From Paenibacillus pabuli (GTDB taxonomy: Bacteria > Bacillota > Bacilli > Paenibacillales > Paenibacillaceae), in the NCBI RefSeq assembly GCF_023101145.1, contig NZ_CP073714.1, positions 5,580,001 to 5,644,000 of the forward strand: a DNA stretch of 64,000 nt. The letters are read 5' to 3'. The notes beneath the pieces were generated by a model. That model was not told where the DNA came from and did not search any database. It was given only the letters and a program-made list of their open reading frames with translations. Position 1 is the stretch's first letter. The number at the start of each line of letters is the position of its first letter. Position numbers and translations under genes: made by a program. Shown piece by piece: positions 1-6,868 of this stretch.

Positions 1-66
1 TCTGCCTTTTGGTTTATTCGTTGGCTTCTGCTCCTTGAGCTGCGATCCGTGGTACCAGTTCTTCAT
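1..66 (-). CDS. Small phage protein, cut by the window edge
   Basis: An open frame begins with ATG at 66, reads MKNWYHGSQLKEQKP and continues past base 1. The ATG overlaps the stop of the upstream 36-residue gene (ATGA), and the GAGGAGGAAGCAGC in front supplies a strong ribosome site, so translation is probably coupled. No family recognised. Confidence 0.5.
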   Translation of the reverse strand, partial: MKNWYHGSQLKEQKPTNKPKGR

Positions 67-173
67 GCTGCTTCCTCCTCAGTCTTTTCGTCTGCAAAGG
101 CCTCTCGGCCCCTGCGTAGAAATTCTTCATAGTCCATATCTATCAAGTCGTAGTCGTCTATTGGTTGTTTCAT
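63..173 (-). CDS. 36-residue acidic phage protein
   Basis: ATG at 173 is preceded by AGGAGTGATAACC, a good ribosome site. The product begins MKQPIDDYDLIDMDYEEF and ends in a Glu-rich tail. It lies just downstream of the helicase-loader gene and overlaps the next gene by ATGA. No function can be assigned. The start signal and the packing between neighbours support a real gene. Confidence 0.55.
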   Translation of the reverse strand: MKQPIDDYDLIDMDYEEFLRRGREAFADEKTEEEAA

Positions 174-184
174 GGTTATCACTC

Positions 185-1018
185 CTATAAAAATCTTTGG
201 TTTAACTCCATACCACCTTTTATAATTACCATGTAGTCCTTACACATCTCATGAATACGTCCACCCAACGCCTCGTCAATGTCGCACAGGGCAGCAATAT
301 CACGTTCCGAACTAATCAGCGTTGGCTTCTGCTCCAGATACCTGTGGTTGATGACCTCAATCATCTTGTCCACTTCCCAGTCACTCGGCATCTTTATTCC
401 TGTATGCTTGTCCCTCTTCCCGCCCTTGAACAAGTCGTCGATGAACAATACCTCGGCCGTTTTTAGTTTCTGGAGCCTTGTACCCGCTGTGTCCAAATTG
501 TCTTTTAATTCGCTGAATCCCTCGATGTAAGGGAAGTAGAAGACTGCGATACCCTTTTTTAGCAGGTTGTTACTCACTCCCATAAGCAAATGAGTCTTCC
601 CAGCTCCCGATTGCCCAAGCAGCGCCATGCTGTTCTGCGGTGAATCCTTGATCTCTGCAAACGACTCTGTATATTCCACTGCTGCTTGGTATGCCTCTTT
701 CACAATCGCGGCCGCCCCATCTATTACAAAGTTGCTCAACGTCTTCTTGCGAAACCGGTCTGATATCTGGCTGGACTTCATGAGTCGTTCGATGGCTCGC
801 TCTTTCGTGCAAGGGCAATCTTCCCACTTGTCCATGTAGTCAAATGGGTTATTGCTGAGTTGCACACGCTTGAGCCATCCCAGATCGTCCTTGCATTGTT
901 TGCACCGGTACTGTTTAGGAACCGCTGCGGCGACTTCGTTGGTTGAGGAATGCGAACTTACTCTCCGGCGGATTGCCTCCAGATCTAACTTCTTCAGTTC
1001 TCCCTTTACGCTCTGCAT
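185..1018 (-). CDS. DnaC-like phage helicase loader (AAA+ ATPase)
   Basis: A 277-residue protein that probably loads the replicative helicase at the phage origin. The N-terminus has a Cys cluster (CKQC near residue 40, CPC near 69), as in many phage DnaC proteins. Walker A is GQSGAGKT near residue 135 and Walker B is VLFIDDL near 190. The arginine-containing C-terminal part fits a DnaC/DnaA-type AAA+ fold. The start at 1018 has AGGAGGG seven bases upstream, although it overlaps the initiator gene by 104 bases in another frame. The partner initiator lies directly upstream, the same order as yqaL-yqaM in skin. No DnaB helicase is present in the window, so the host helicase is the likely client. 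Confidence 0.85.
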   Translation of the reverse strand: MQSVKGELKKLDLEAIRRRVSSHSSTNEVAAAVPKQYRCKQCKDDLGWLKRVQLSNNPFDYMDKWEDCPCTKERAIERLMKSSQISDRFRKKTLSNFVIDGAAAIVKEAYQAAVEYTESFAEIKDSPQNSMALLGQSGAGKTHLLMGVSNNLLKKGIAVFYFPYIEGFSELKDNLDTAGTRLQKLKTAEVLFIDDLFKGGKRDKHTGIKMPSDWEVDKMIEVINHRYLEQKPTLISSERDIAALCDIDEALGGRIHEMCKDYMVIIKGGMELNQRFL

Positions 1019-1703
1019 GTTTAGCCCTCCTGTCTTTTGATTCTTGCCTGCTGTTTATTCCTTCCATGATCCACCTATCGCTGATCGATTCAAGGAGTCT
1101 TTCTGATACACCGCCGTTATTCGATGATTCAATTGCCTCTTGAAGCAATTCGGTACAAAACAATTCGTCATAACCATTTGCTTTAAGTCGACTAAAGAAT
1201 CCTTGTAAGTTTCCTGGCATCATAAATTTATTAGTCAATCGGTACCAAACATCCTGAAGGGGTTCAGTAGTAGATGATGTAGTAGATATATTTATTAAGT
1301 TCTTTACATTCTTGTTTGTGTTCACTGGTTGTTCATCCGTTGTTCGCTGGTTGTTCATTTGTTGTTCATTTTGTTGTTCACTAGATTGGTAATCAGACCA
1401 TGAAAGTATTGATATCAAGCGTTTATTGTTGCTACTCCGTTGTTCAATCTGTTGTTCTGTTTCGAACTTTTTTAGAATGCGTTGCACTTTACTTTCGTGA
1501 ACACTAAATTTCTCTCCAATCGTCTTTCGTCCGGTGATTAATTGGCCTGGTTGGAGCATGATCTTCTCCCCGGCAAACACAGCTGGATATTCTTTGTGCG
1601 TTGCGTTCGTCAGGAGATATATCCAAACGGCCAAGTGGTCAGCGTCTTTGCAAACGATCGGGTTATCCATTGTTTTCCGGTGGAGTTTGATCCATCCGTC
1701 CAT
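915..1703 (-). CDS. Phage replication initiator (DnaD-like / replisome organiser)
   Basis: 262 residues. The N-terminal 110 residues begin MDGWIKLHRKTMDNP and have the winged-helix pattern of phage replisome organisers. A low-complexity Asn/Gln/Thr linker follows (about 105-135), then a DnaD-like helical region near 150-220 and a basic, probably disordered tail. Known role of the family: bind origin DNA and recruit the helicase loader encoded next door. The linker is encoded by the GTTGTTC repeats annotated separately, so the origin may lie inside this gene, as in several phages. The start at 1703 has only a moderate ribosome site (AGGTGGTGG). Confidence 0.75.
   Translation of the reverse strand: MDGWIKLHRKTMDNPIVCKDADHLAVWIYLLTNATHKEYPAVFAGEKIMLQPGQLITGRKTIGEKFSVHESKVQRILKKFETEQQIEQRSSNNKRLISILSWSDYQSSEQQNEQQMNNQRTTDEQPVNTNKNVKNLINISTTSSTTEPLQDVWYRLTNKFMMPGNLQGFFSRLKANGYDELFCTELLQEAIESSNNGGVSERLLESISDRWIMEGINSRQESKDRRAKHAERKGRTEEVRSGGNPPESKFAFLNQRSRRSGS
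1261..1460. other. Candidate phage replication origin: iteron-like repeats beside an AT-rich stretch
   Basis: On the plus strand GTTGTTC occurs at 1328, 1339, 1350, 1361 and 1373, that is at 11, 11, 11 and 12-base spacing, and again at 1439 and 1451 (12 apart). Helical-turn spacing is typical of initiator iterons. An AT-rich stretch lies beside them at about 1265-1320 and could be the unwinding region. The repeats also encode the Gln/Asn-rich linker of the initiator, so low-complexity coding is the alternative explanation. Confidence 0.5.
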
Positions 1704-1714
1704 AAGGCCACCAC

Positions 1715-1912
1715 CTAAGCTCCTTTTTGCGTTCCCATGTAATCCTCTATCTCAGCGATTTTGATCCGTGCCCACCTGATGAGTTCCTCGTTAAAGTCAA
1801 TTGAGCCTCGATCATCAAACTTAATTGCGTGCTCAAGATTTATTGCTGCCTGTTCCATCGTGGCTTCCCACAGCGCTAATTCCAGTCGTATCAAATCGTT
1901 GTTAGCTGCCAT
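1715..1912 (-). CDS. Small phage protein, 65 residues, helical
   Basis: The start is placed at 1912 because AAGGAGGATACAAAGG precedes that ATG. An upstream in-frame ATG has no such signal. The product begins MAANNDLIRLELALWEATM and is predicted mostly helical with many charged residues. It lies between the zinc-ribbon gene (11-base overlap) and the initiator. No family recognised. Confidence 0.6.
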   Translation of the reverse strand: MAANNDLIRLELALWEATMEQAAINLEHAIKFDDRGSIDFNEELIRWARIKIAEIEDYMGTQKGA

Positions 1913-2063
1913 CCTTTGTATCCTCCTTGGGCTTAGGTCTAACAAACTCTAATTGTTCTTCGCCACAATAAGGACAGTAATACACGCCTTTAATTGTTGT
2001 TATCCCTATAATCACAGTGGCTTCACATGCAGTGCACTTGTACTTGTTTGCTTGTATGTTCAC
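1902..2063 (-). CDS. Tiny zinc-ribbon protein, GTG start
   Basis: 53 residues starting with GTG at 2063, preceded by AAGGAGGATACACC. Two Cys pairs (CTAC near residues 10-13, CPYC near 30-33) are spaced as in a zinc ribbon, so it probably binds one zinc ion. The GTG overlaps the stop of the upstream gene (GTGA), implying coupled translation. A nucleic-acid or protein-binding role is only inferred from the fold. Confidence 0.6.
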   Translation of the reverse strand: MNIQANKYKCTACEATVIIGITTIKGVYYCPYCGEEQLEFVRPKPKEDTKDGS

Positions 2064-2275
2064 GGTGTATCCTCCTTGGGTATAGACTCCCTACCCTGAC
2101 CTCCGTAATCTTCCCATGCTGTCTGTATCACTGCCTGCAATACCTGTCTGCAAAGTGTGCTATCCAAGCTATTGGCCCACTCTCTAACCTCTCTGGATGT
2201 GAAGCTGCCATCACTCTTAATGAATGCCCATGCCTCGCCTATTGCTTTGATGAACTGCCTGTCACGTTCGTTCAT
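2060..2275 (-). CDS. Small phage protein, 71 residues
   Basis: Begins MNERDRQFIKAIGEAWAFIK. The start overlaps the stop of the YopX-like gene upstream (ATGA), and the stop overlaps the GTG of the zinc-ribbon gene, so it is the middle of a tightly coupled trio. Helical and mixed-charge, no family recognised. Confidence 0.6.
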   Translation of the reverse strand: MNERDRQFIKAIGEAWAFIKSDGSFTSREVREWANSLDSTLCRQVLQAVIQTAWEDYGGQGRESIPKEDTP

Positions 2276-2682
2276 GCTTCATCCCTACCCTCTAGTAAGT
2301 GTGGGAACTGATCTCCGTTCTCGTATATGTTCCCGATGATCTCAGTACCCATTACTGTGCAATCCCAGACTGACTCGCCTATATCCTGTCTGTAACAGCC
2401 TGGGTACACCACTGAAAACCTCCCGCAGAGGAGTGTCACCCGCCCGGTGAACGGATTCCTCACCTCGAAACTCCGCGTTTTAAGCACATCTCCCTCATAT
2501 ATCTCTTTTCCATTCTTGTCCTTTAGTCCGGTGTACTGACCGACTGATTTAGGTTCTACCGTCCATTGCTCTATCTCATCAAGTGTGAAGATGTACACTT
2601 TTCTATCATCAGTACCTCTCACTAGGCTACCAAACACCCATTTGTCATCTGCTCGTCTGCCTCTGAAAAGGATCTCTCTCAT
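2272..2682 (-). CDS. YopX-family phage protein
   Basis: 136 residues from the ATG at 2682, chosen because GGGGAGGAAGAAGC precedes it and because MREILFRGRRADDKW is the canonical YopX N-terminus. The hallmark GQYTGLKDKNGKEIYEGD in the middle and the C-terminal EIIGNIYEN motif are both present. The family is widespread in Firmicute prophages and its function is unknown. A divergent relative lies two genes upstream at 2867-3289. Confidence 0.8.
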   Translation of the reverse strand: MREILFRGRRADDKWVFGSLVRGTDDRKVYIFTLDEIEQWTVEPKSVGQYTGLKDKNGKEIYEGDVLKTRSFEVRNPFTGRVTLLCGRFSVVYPGCYRQDIGESVWDCTVMGTEIIGNIYENGDQFPHLLEGRDEA

Positions 2683-2870
2683 GCTTCTTCCTCCCCAGGT
2701 AGGTTGATAGGTGCCCAATGTGTGGCTGAATCAATCAACTCTCCATCGTACTGTTCAAACAGCATTCCTCCATCAAGATAACCGGTGCAAACATAATTTC
2801 CTGTGTATATCAACAGTTCACCTTCGATTTCTGGCGGTTTCTCTGGATCGTATTTACGCCACTCTATCAT
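2679..2870 (-). CDS. DUF551-like small phage protein
   Basis: 63 residues starting MIEWRKYDPEKPPEI and ending with ATHWAPINLP. A Trp-rich start and a THW-x-P end are typical of DUF551-type phage proteins. The ATG overlaps the stop of the preceding YopX-like gene, and AAGGAGCGGATACAGA is the ribosome site. The function of this family is unknown. Confidence 0.6.
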   Translation of the reverse strand: MIEWRKYDPEKPPEIEGELLIYTGNYVCTGYLDGGMLFEQYDGELIDSATHWAPINLPGEEEA

Positions 2871-3289
2871 TCTGTATCCGCTCCTTCCTTGGGAGCCAAC
2901 TCCGGGTTTTCATAGACATTTCCGATGATTTCGCATTCTGCTGAGATGTAATCTGCATCTTCATATAATGGGTCATTGCCGAGCCAGAATGTATAAGAGC
3001 TAAAGTCGATAAGTGCATTGTGGTAAGTCATTTGGGTATTTTCTGGTGTTTCGTAAAGATCAGGCACCTTCATGATGTCCTTTTGATACATTGCCTTTCC
3101 GTTCATATCAGGAATTCCAACAGGCCACATCAGTTCAAAGTCACTCAGCCGGAGACGGTGGAATCCTCTGCCGTCCATTTCCATGTACACTCCGATAACC
3201 TTCGTTTCAAAGTTGATGCTTTCCACACTCTCCGGTTGAATCATAACGCCCAACGGTTTGTACCATGCACGCGGTACTTTTATATTCAT
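2867..3289 (-). CDS. Second, divergent YopX-like phage protein
   Basis: 140 residues. The C-terminal third carries the YopX ending (ECEIIGNVYENPEL), and the middle has a degenerate IPDMNGKAMYQKDIM in place of the usual D-K-N-G-K-x-I-Y-E-G-D. The N-terminal half is more divergent. The start at 3289 has AGGAGGATATACAAG upstream. Probably an ancient duplicate of, or parallel acquisition with, the gene at 2272-2682. Confidence 0.65.
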   Translation of the reverse strand: MNIKVPRAWYKPLGVMIQPESVESINFETKVIGVYMEMDGRGFHRLRLSDFELMWPVGIPDMNGKAMYQKDIMKVPDLYETPENTQMTYHNALIDFSSYTFWLGNDPLYEDADYISAECEIIGNVYENPELAPKEGADTE

Positions 3290-3388
3290 CTTGTATATCC
3301 TCCTATTTGGGGAGACCAGAAACCCTTATCCGGCCTCCGTATTCACTGGGTTTATTCGTTCGCCTCGATGGCCTGACGGCCTAGTGCA

Positions 3389-3682
3389 TCATTTAGACGC
3401 TCCGTATTGTTGTTGCTGGTATAACTTGAATTTCCTTTCACGCTCCAGATAAGCTTCGTAGTCATACCACGCATACCCAACGCCTTGAATGATGCGGTTA
3501 TTGCAGCCACATTCACATATTTGATTTAAAAAGCCTTTCGCTTTTCGAAAATCCTTCTTGTACAATTTTGGCATCATCACGCCGCAGCGCACACATTCAA
3601 AAGTCATACCTCTTTCGGTTATGTTGGCTTTTCTGTTCTGTGATGGAGGAGCAAGGCATTCCTCAAACGTTATCAGTTCCAA
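3389..3682 (-). CDS. Cys-rich phage protein, TTG start
   Basis: 97 residues. The frame opens with TTG at 3682, preceded by AGGAGGGCGGAACTA, which decides the start. Cys residues form CVRC (near 30) and CECGC (near 57), suggesting a zinc-binding knuckle. The C-terminus is aromatic and basic. The 99 bases downstream hold no convincing gene. No specific family recognised. Confidence 0.6.
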   Translation of the reverse strand: MELITFEECLAPPSQNRKANITERGMTFECVRCGVMMPKLYKKDFRKAKGFLNQICECGCNNRIIQGVGYAWYDYEAYLERERKFKLYQQQQYGASK

Positions 3683-3716
3683 TAGTTCCGCCCTCCTATG
3701 TTATAAGTCCAGCCAT

Positions 3717-3986
3717 CTAACAGAGTTCACTTGTGATAGCTACTATCCCAGCTTCTGGCGAGTTGAAATCCTTAAGCGTTTCAGCAACGTTCTCGATGTC
3801 TCCGTCTTTTGATTCAACTCTCGCATGAATCACCAATGCATAATCACGATCTACTTCCTGCATTTCTTCACTCAATGTGCCGTTGTAATCATCCGCTACA
3901 ATTTCGATGTACTTCTCAATTGCTTGTTCTGGTGTTTCGGCCTTGATGAGCGCCCAATAATCGCTGTTGAATTCGAAATATCTCAT
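3717..3986 (-). CDS. Small acidic phage protein, 89 residues
   Basis: The ATG at 3986 has AAAGGAGATTGATACC upstream and is preferred over an earlier in-frame ATG inside the neighbouring gene. The product begins MRYFEFNSDYWALIKAETP, and an ETPEQAIEKYIEIV helix suggests a small alpha/beta fold. It sits directly downstream of the ABA-sandwich gene. Function unknown. Confidence 0.6.
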   Translation of the reverse strand: MRYFEFNSDYWALIKAETPEQAIEKYIEIVADDYNGTLSEEMQEVDRDYALVIHARVESKDGDIENVAETLKDFNSPEAGIVAITSELC

Positions 3987-4012
3987 GGTATCAATCTCCT
4001 TTGGTTTTGGTG

Positions 4013-4363
4013 TTATAAGTCCAGTACAGCCAATAACGCGGCTTTGCAACGAGATTCAGCACTTGCATGCGCCAGATTAAATCCAAATGTGCTGCCAACG
4101 ATTAAAGCTAATTCCGTCATGTAATATGCTCTAAGCAATGGTCCTTGCCGATTGGATAATTGGTCTACTCGTTCTTCCACTTCCCAAGCTTCTGATATAT
4201 CTGTTGAATACTCAGGTATGAAATAATATCTTTTATCCCTCATGATCATCGGCAGATAAAGAGGGGCCACAGGTTCTTTAAATATGTGAACAGCGATCAT
4301 CACATCCAATACTGTGCCAGTTGCTTTTAACACTTGCTCCCGGGTCAACGCTGTTTGTGTCAT
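4013..4363 (-). CDS. Phage ABA-sandwich-domain protein
   Basis: 116 residues. The pattern YSTDISEAWEVEERV followed by a short helix and a C-terminal SRCKAALLAVLDL matches the phage ABA sandwich domain common in Bacillus and Paenibacillus prophages. The start at 4363 is preceded by AAGGAGGATATATAG. No biochemical role is known for the family. A seven-pair hairpin (4387-4403) lies just upstream of its ribosome site. Confidence 0.7.
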   Translation of the reverse strand: MTQTALTREQVLKATGTVLDVMIAVHIFKEPVAPLYLPMIMRDKRYYFIPEYSTDISEAWEVEERVDQLSNRQGPLLRAYYMTELALIVGSTFGFNLAHASAESRCKAALLAVLDL

Positions 4364-4386
4364 CTATATATCCTCCTTAGTAGGGA

Positions 4387-4403
4387 GAGGCCCAAAGGAC
4401 CTC
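4387..4403 (-). other. Intercistronic hairpin upstream of the ABA-sandwich gene
   Basis: Read on the minus strand, GAGGTCC-TTT-GGGCCTC folds into seven pairs (one G-U). It overlaps the stop codon of the 55-residue gene and precedes the next ribosome site. No T-run follows, so an RNA-stability or coupling element is more likely than a terminator. Confidence 0.4.
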
Positions 4404-4569
4404 AGCCCTTGTCCTGTGCTTTCAATTTGTTTACTTCGTCCACCAGTTCGTTCACCTTGTCCGCAAGCTCGTTGCAATACGTGGAGAGTGCCCGTACATC
4501 TCCGCGTGAGTTGTGGAACAGACCGCCGTCTTCGGATGGTCTAATCCGCTTCAAGAACTTTTTGATCAT
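4402..4569 (-). CDS. 55-residue phage protein with a C-terminal heptad helix
   Basis: ATG at 4569 follows GGAAGGAGAGGGGAACCA. The product begins MIKKFLKRIRPSEDGG and ends with a helix LADKVNELVDEVNKLKAQ whose Leu/Val spacing suggests a short coiled coil. The gene fills an otherwise empty gap between two well-supported genes. Function unknown. Confidence 0.55.
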   Translation of the reverse strand: MIKKFLKRIRPSEDGGLFHNSRGDVRALSTYCNELADKVNELVDEVNKLKAQDKG

Positions 4570-4636
4570 TGGTTCCCCTCTCCTTCCTGACCCAACAGAG
4601 CCCTCAGCTTTGCATATACAAAACTTGGTGGAGAAA

Positions 4637-5188
4637 CTAATACATACCTACAGCTATCTCATCAATGCCTTTACGTAGACGATCCCGTTCAACGATTGCC
4701 GCCGCTGATATAGCAACCTCATCCGTAATTTGTTTGGTTAACGTTTCTATAGTGCTGTCCTTGATTTCAAGCTCCTTGCGGAGCCGCACAAGTTCAACGT
4801 TGTAATTTGCATCCTTCACCGCTTCACTTGTGAGAGAGCGGCGAAGTGATTGGTTTTCATCATGCAGTGTTTGTATCTGAGCCTGATAATCAAAGCAACT
4901 TTGTGCATGATTTTCGATTTCAATTTCCTTGGACACTTCCAAACCTTCAACACACGCCAGTAGATAAGCGATATATTCAGGAGCCTTGGCGATCAGTTCA
5001 GCATCAGCTTCGGCTTGCTCTAGTTCCGATTCTTCTTGCACATCCATTTCAGCGATCCATTGAGCCGTATGCTTCCCGTCAATATGGCTATAGCCCTTTG
5101 CAATGTTAATGGAGCCGAGATTGATCACTTCCCACGGACCCGGTGTAGCTGCCGCCAAAGCTTGTTTGATTTCTTCCTGCTTACTCAT
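4637..5188 (-). CDS. Ead/Ea22-like phage protein
   Basis: 183 residues. The N-terminal ATPGPWEV motif and the DAELIAKAPEYIAYLL segment around 65-80 are the signature of Ead/Ea22-like proteins found in temperate phages. The remaining half (about 85-175) is a long predicted coiled coil. The start at 5188 overlaps the preceding stop (ATGA) and has AAGGAGGAAGAACAGTC. Function of the family is unclear. Confidence 0.65.
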   Translation of the reverse strand: MSKQEEIKQALAAATPGPWEVINLGSINIAKGYSHIDGKHTAQWIAEMDVQEESELEQAEADAELIAKAPEYIAYLLACVEGLEVSKEIEIENHAQSCFDYQAQIQTLHDENQSLRRSLTSEAVKDANYNVELVRLRKELEIKDSTIETLTKQITDEVAISAAAIVERDRLRKGIDEIAVGMY

Positions 5189-5808
5189 GACTGTTCTTCC
5201 TCCTTCAACTTGACTGTGTTTATATAGCGTTCAAGGTTCTTATCAATGATTTCCTCAGCCAGTTTGACGGCCTGCTTGTACCTGTCCGAACTCGCAATCC
5301 TCATCCCGCAAGATGCATCCGATACAGTCCAACGCCAGCCCCATGGATCTTCTGTCCGATGTATAAAGAATTTATAATCGCGTTTGGTGAAGACCACTTC
5401 CCCGGTAACCTCAATTTTCTCGTAGTGTTTATTTGTTATGAGGAACGTCTCAGGCTTTCTCAGCTTGCGTACAGGCGTTTCTTTGATCCTCCTTGGCTTA
5501 CGCGTCTGTTTGCGTTTAACCTTCTTGTAATCAGTCGCCAGACGTTGTGGGTGTAAGCCGAATGACTCTTCTTTAAAAACGACATCAGCATCACTGTAAG
5601 CTTGTTTCATGTATGCCTTGAAATCCGCTGTCGGGATCTGTTCGAACCCCTCCCACCATTCAGGGCCGATAATGGTTAAGTATCTCCGCTCATACCATGC
5701 ATGCATCAACTTGATTGCCTTGGACAAATAGAATTTCGGTGTTTCCCGTTCTTGCCGCTGATCCGTAACCACACGTTTGTAAAATTTCTTATTAAGTCGT
5801 TTTGACAT
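5185..5808 (-). CDS. Basic phage protein, 207 residues
   Basis: Start set at 5808 because AAGGAGGGATATACA precedes that ATG. Longer in-frame versions would run through the upstream 44-residue gene. The protein is rich in Lys and Arg (KKVKRKQTRKPRRIK near 113-127), which suggests nucleic-acid contact or a flexible linker. The C-terminal half looks like a small alpha/beta domain (FFIHRTEDPWGWRWTVSD). No family recognised. Confidence 0.55.
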   Translation of the reverse strand: MSKRLNKKFYKRVVTDQRQERETPKFYLSKAIKLMHAWYERRYLTIIGPEWWEGFEQIPTADFKAYMKQAYSDADVVFKEESFGLHPQRLATDYKKVKRKQTRKPRRIKETPVRKLRKPETFLITNKHYEKIEVTGEVVFTKRDYKFFIHRTEDPWGWRWTVSDASCGMRIASSDRYKQAVKLAEEIIDKNLERYINTVKLKEEEQS

Positions 5809-5827
5809 TGTATATCCCTCCTTGGTA

Positions 5828-5962
5828 TCACTGATATGGATCAATCCAACGTCTTCGACCTGGCGGACATTCTGAAACCAGCTTTTCGGCAATTTCCTTG
5901 CTTACATTTTTTCGGATAGTCCACTGCCAACGGAAGAACTCTTCCCACACTGTGTACTTCAC
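5828..5962 (-). CDS. 44-residue phage protein, GTG start
   Basis: GTG at 5962 is preceded by AAGGAGGGATAAAAC. The product begins with VKYTVWEEFFRWQWTIRKN and ends RRRWIDPYQ, and is Trp/Arg-rich. A five-pair hairpin lies just upstream of the ribosome site. The gene is short, but the start signals are as good as those of its neighbours. Confidence 0.5.
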   Translation of the reverse strand: MKYTVWEEFFRWQWTIRKNVSKEIAEKLVSECPPGRRRWIDPYQ

Positions 5963-5982
5963 GTTTTATCCCTCCTTGGTTA

Positions 5983-5996
5983 GAGGCCGGAGCCTC
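5983..5996 (-). other. Intercistronic hairpin
   Basis: GAGGC-CGGA-GCCTC, five pairs, lies between the stop of the 55-residue gene and the AAGGAGGG of the 44-residue gene. There is no T-run. It is one of four similar elements in this operon. Confidence 0.35.
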
Positions 5997-5997
5997 A

Positions 5998-6165
5998 CTA
6001 TTCGACTACATTCTTGAACACGAGTGTTACGACTGCATCATTGCTATTTCTGTCAGTCTCAATGTCCTTCCAGTCCACTTCAATCCCGCGAGAAGCAAGG
6101 ATCATTCGGATCTCGTCCAAGAATTCTTCTTTTTGTTCTTCATCATCTCTATCAAATGTAGTCAT
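5998..6165 (-). CDS. 55-residue acidic phage protein
   Basis: ATG at 6165 follows AAAGGAGAGATAACACAC. The product begins MTTFDRDDEEQKEEFLDEI, then IEVDWKDIETDRNSNDAV and a hydrophobic strand LVFKNVVE. It is highly acidic at the N-terminus. Function unknown. A short GC-rich hairpin separates it from the MazG-like gene upstream. Confidence 0.5.
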   Translation of the reverse strand: MTTFDRDDEEQKEEFLDEIRMILASRGIEVDWKDIETDRNSNDAVVTLVFKNVVE

Positions 6166-6185
6166 GTGTGTTATCTCTCCTTTGG

Positions 6186-6198
6186 TGGGCCTAGCCCA
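6186..6198 (-). other. Intercistronic hairpin
   Basis: TGGGC-CTA-GCCCA, five pairs, directly abuts the AAAGGAG ribosome site of the 55-residue gene. No T-run, so it is unlikely to terminate transcription. Confidence 0.35.
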
Positions 6199-6206
6199 AA
6201 TATGGT

Positions 6207-6806
6207 TTATAGTTTTTTCCCACCGTGTCTGATTGGACGAGTTGTGTTGTATGCCATCTTTTCTACAATCGCTGCGTCTAGCTCAATTCCGTTAAACTCA
6301 GCAATCTTGTACGTGCAATAAACAACATGTGCAGCGTCTTGCGCGACGCTTTTACCGAGTAAAATAAATGAGATAACAGAGTGCAACCATCCCATATTTA
6401 TGCTTAAAGAATCCTCAGAACTAATAACACGGTCTGTATCCTTTACGAAATAGTTGTCTAAGTTAGAAGAGAATCCCTCAGTGAGTTTATATCTCCCGAC
6501 CAGATCGAACACCCGGATAACGATGTCGGCCAGCTCGGAAGGGATACCGCATGGCTTCCAATCATCGAATGGCTGCAAAGCCATCGTTTTAATCTGGCCG
6601 GTTAAAGCATCTTTTCTCTCGTACCACACATCTGTAGGTTCATAACCGTTGCGTAAATCCTCCAGCGCTTCCGATGCCTCCGAATGGATCAGGGCAACCA
6701 ACTCCGGTAATGTGCGTTCCTCGGTCCACCATCCTTTAGCTACTGCGTTACCATGTGCTGCATTCACCAAATCAATAATTGTTTGTTTGTTGTTTTTCAC
6801 GTTCAT
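6207..6806 (-). CDS. MazG-like nucleotide pyrophosphohydrolase
   Basis: 199 residues. HSEASEALEDLRNG (near 41-54) and SELADIVIRVFDL (near 90-102) supply the paired E-x-x-E and E-x-x-D metal-binding helices of the all-alpha NTP pyrophosphatase fold. Known activity of the family: hydrolysis of NTPs or dNTPs to monophosphates. In phages this may adjust nucleotide pools or alarmones. The C-terminal half beyond residue 105 is longer than in minimal MazG domains. The start at 6806 has AAAGGAGCGA, close to the ATG; an in-frame GTG six bases on is possible. Confidence 0.75.
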   Translation of the reverse strand: MNVKNNKQTIIDLVNAAHGNAVAKGWWTEERTLPELVALIHSEASEALEDLRNGYEPTDVWYERKDALTGQIKTMALQPFDDWKPCGIPSELADIVIRVFDLVGRYKLTEGFSSNLDNYFVKDTDRVISSEDSLSINMGWLHSVISFILLGKSVAQDAAHVVYCTYKIAEFNGIELDAAIVEKMAYNTTRPIRHGGKKL

Positions 6807-6827
6807 TCGCTCCTTTGGTATGTGGTG

Positions 6828-6849
6828 GGAAGGGAGGGTATTCCCTTCC
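6828..6849 (-). other. Intercistronic hairpin before the MazG-like gene
   Basis: GGAAGGG and CCCTTCC, seven pairs around an eight-base loop, lie between the PP-loop gene and the MazG-like gene. No T-run follows on the minus strand. Confidence 0.4.
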
Positions 6850-6868
6850 TCTGTTATGGAGTGCTACC

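Noticed and set aside
1321-1460. Short regularly spaced repeats that could suggest a CRISPR array
   Set aside because: Repeats are only 7 bases with 4-5 bases between, inside a coding frame. Read instead as iteron-like or low-complexity coding sequence.
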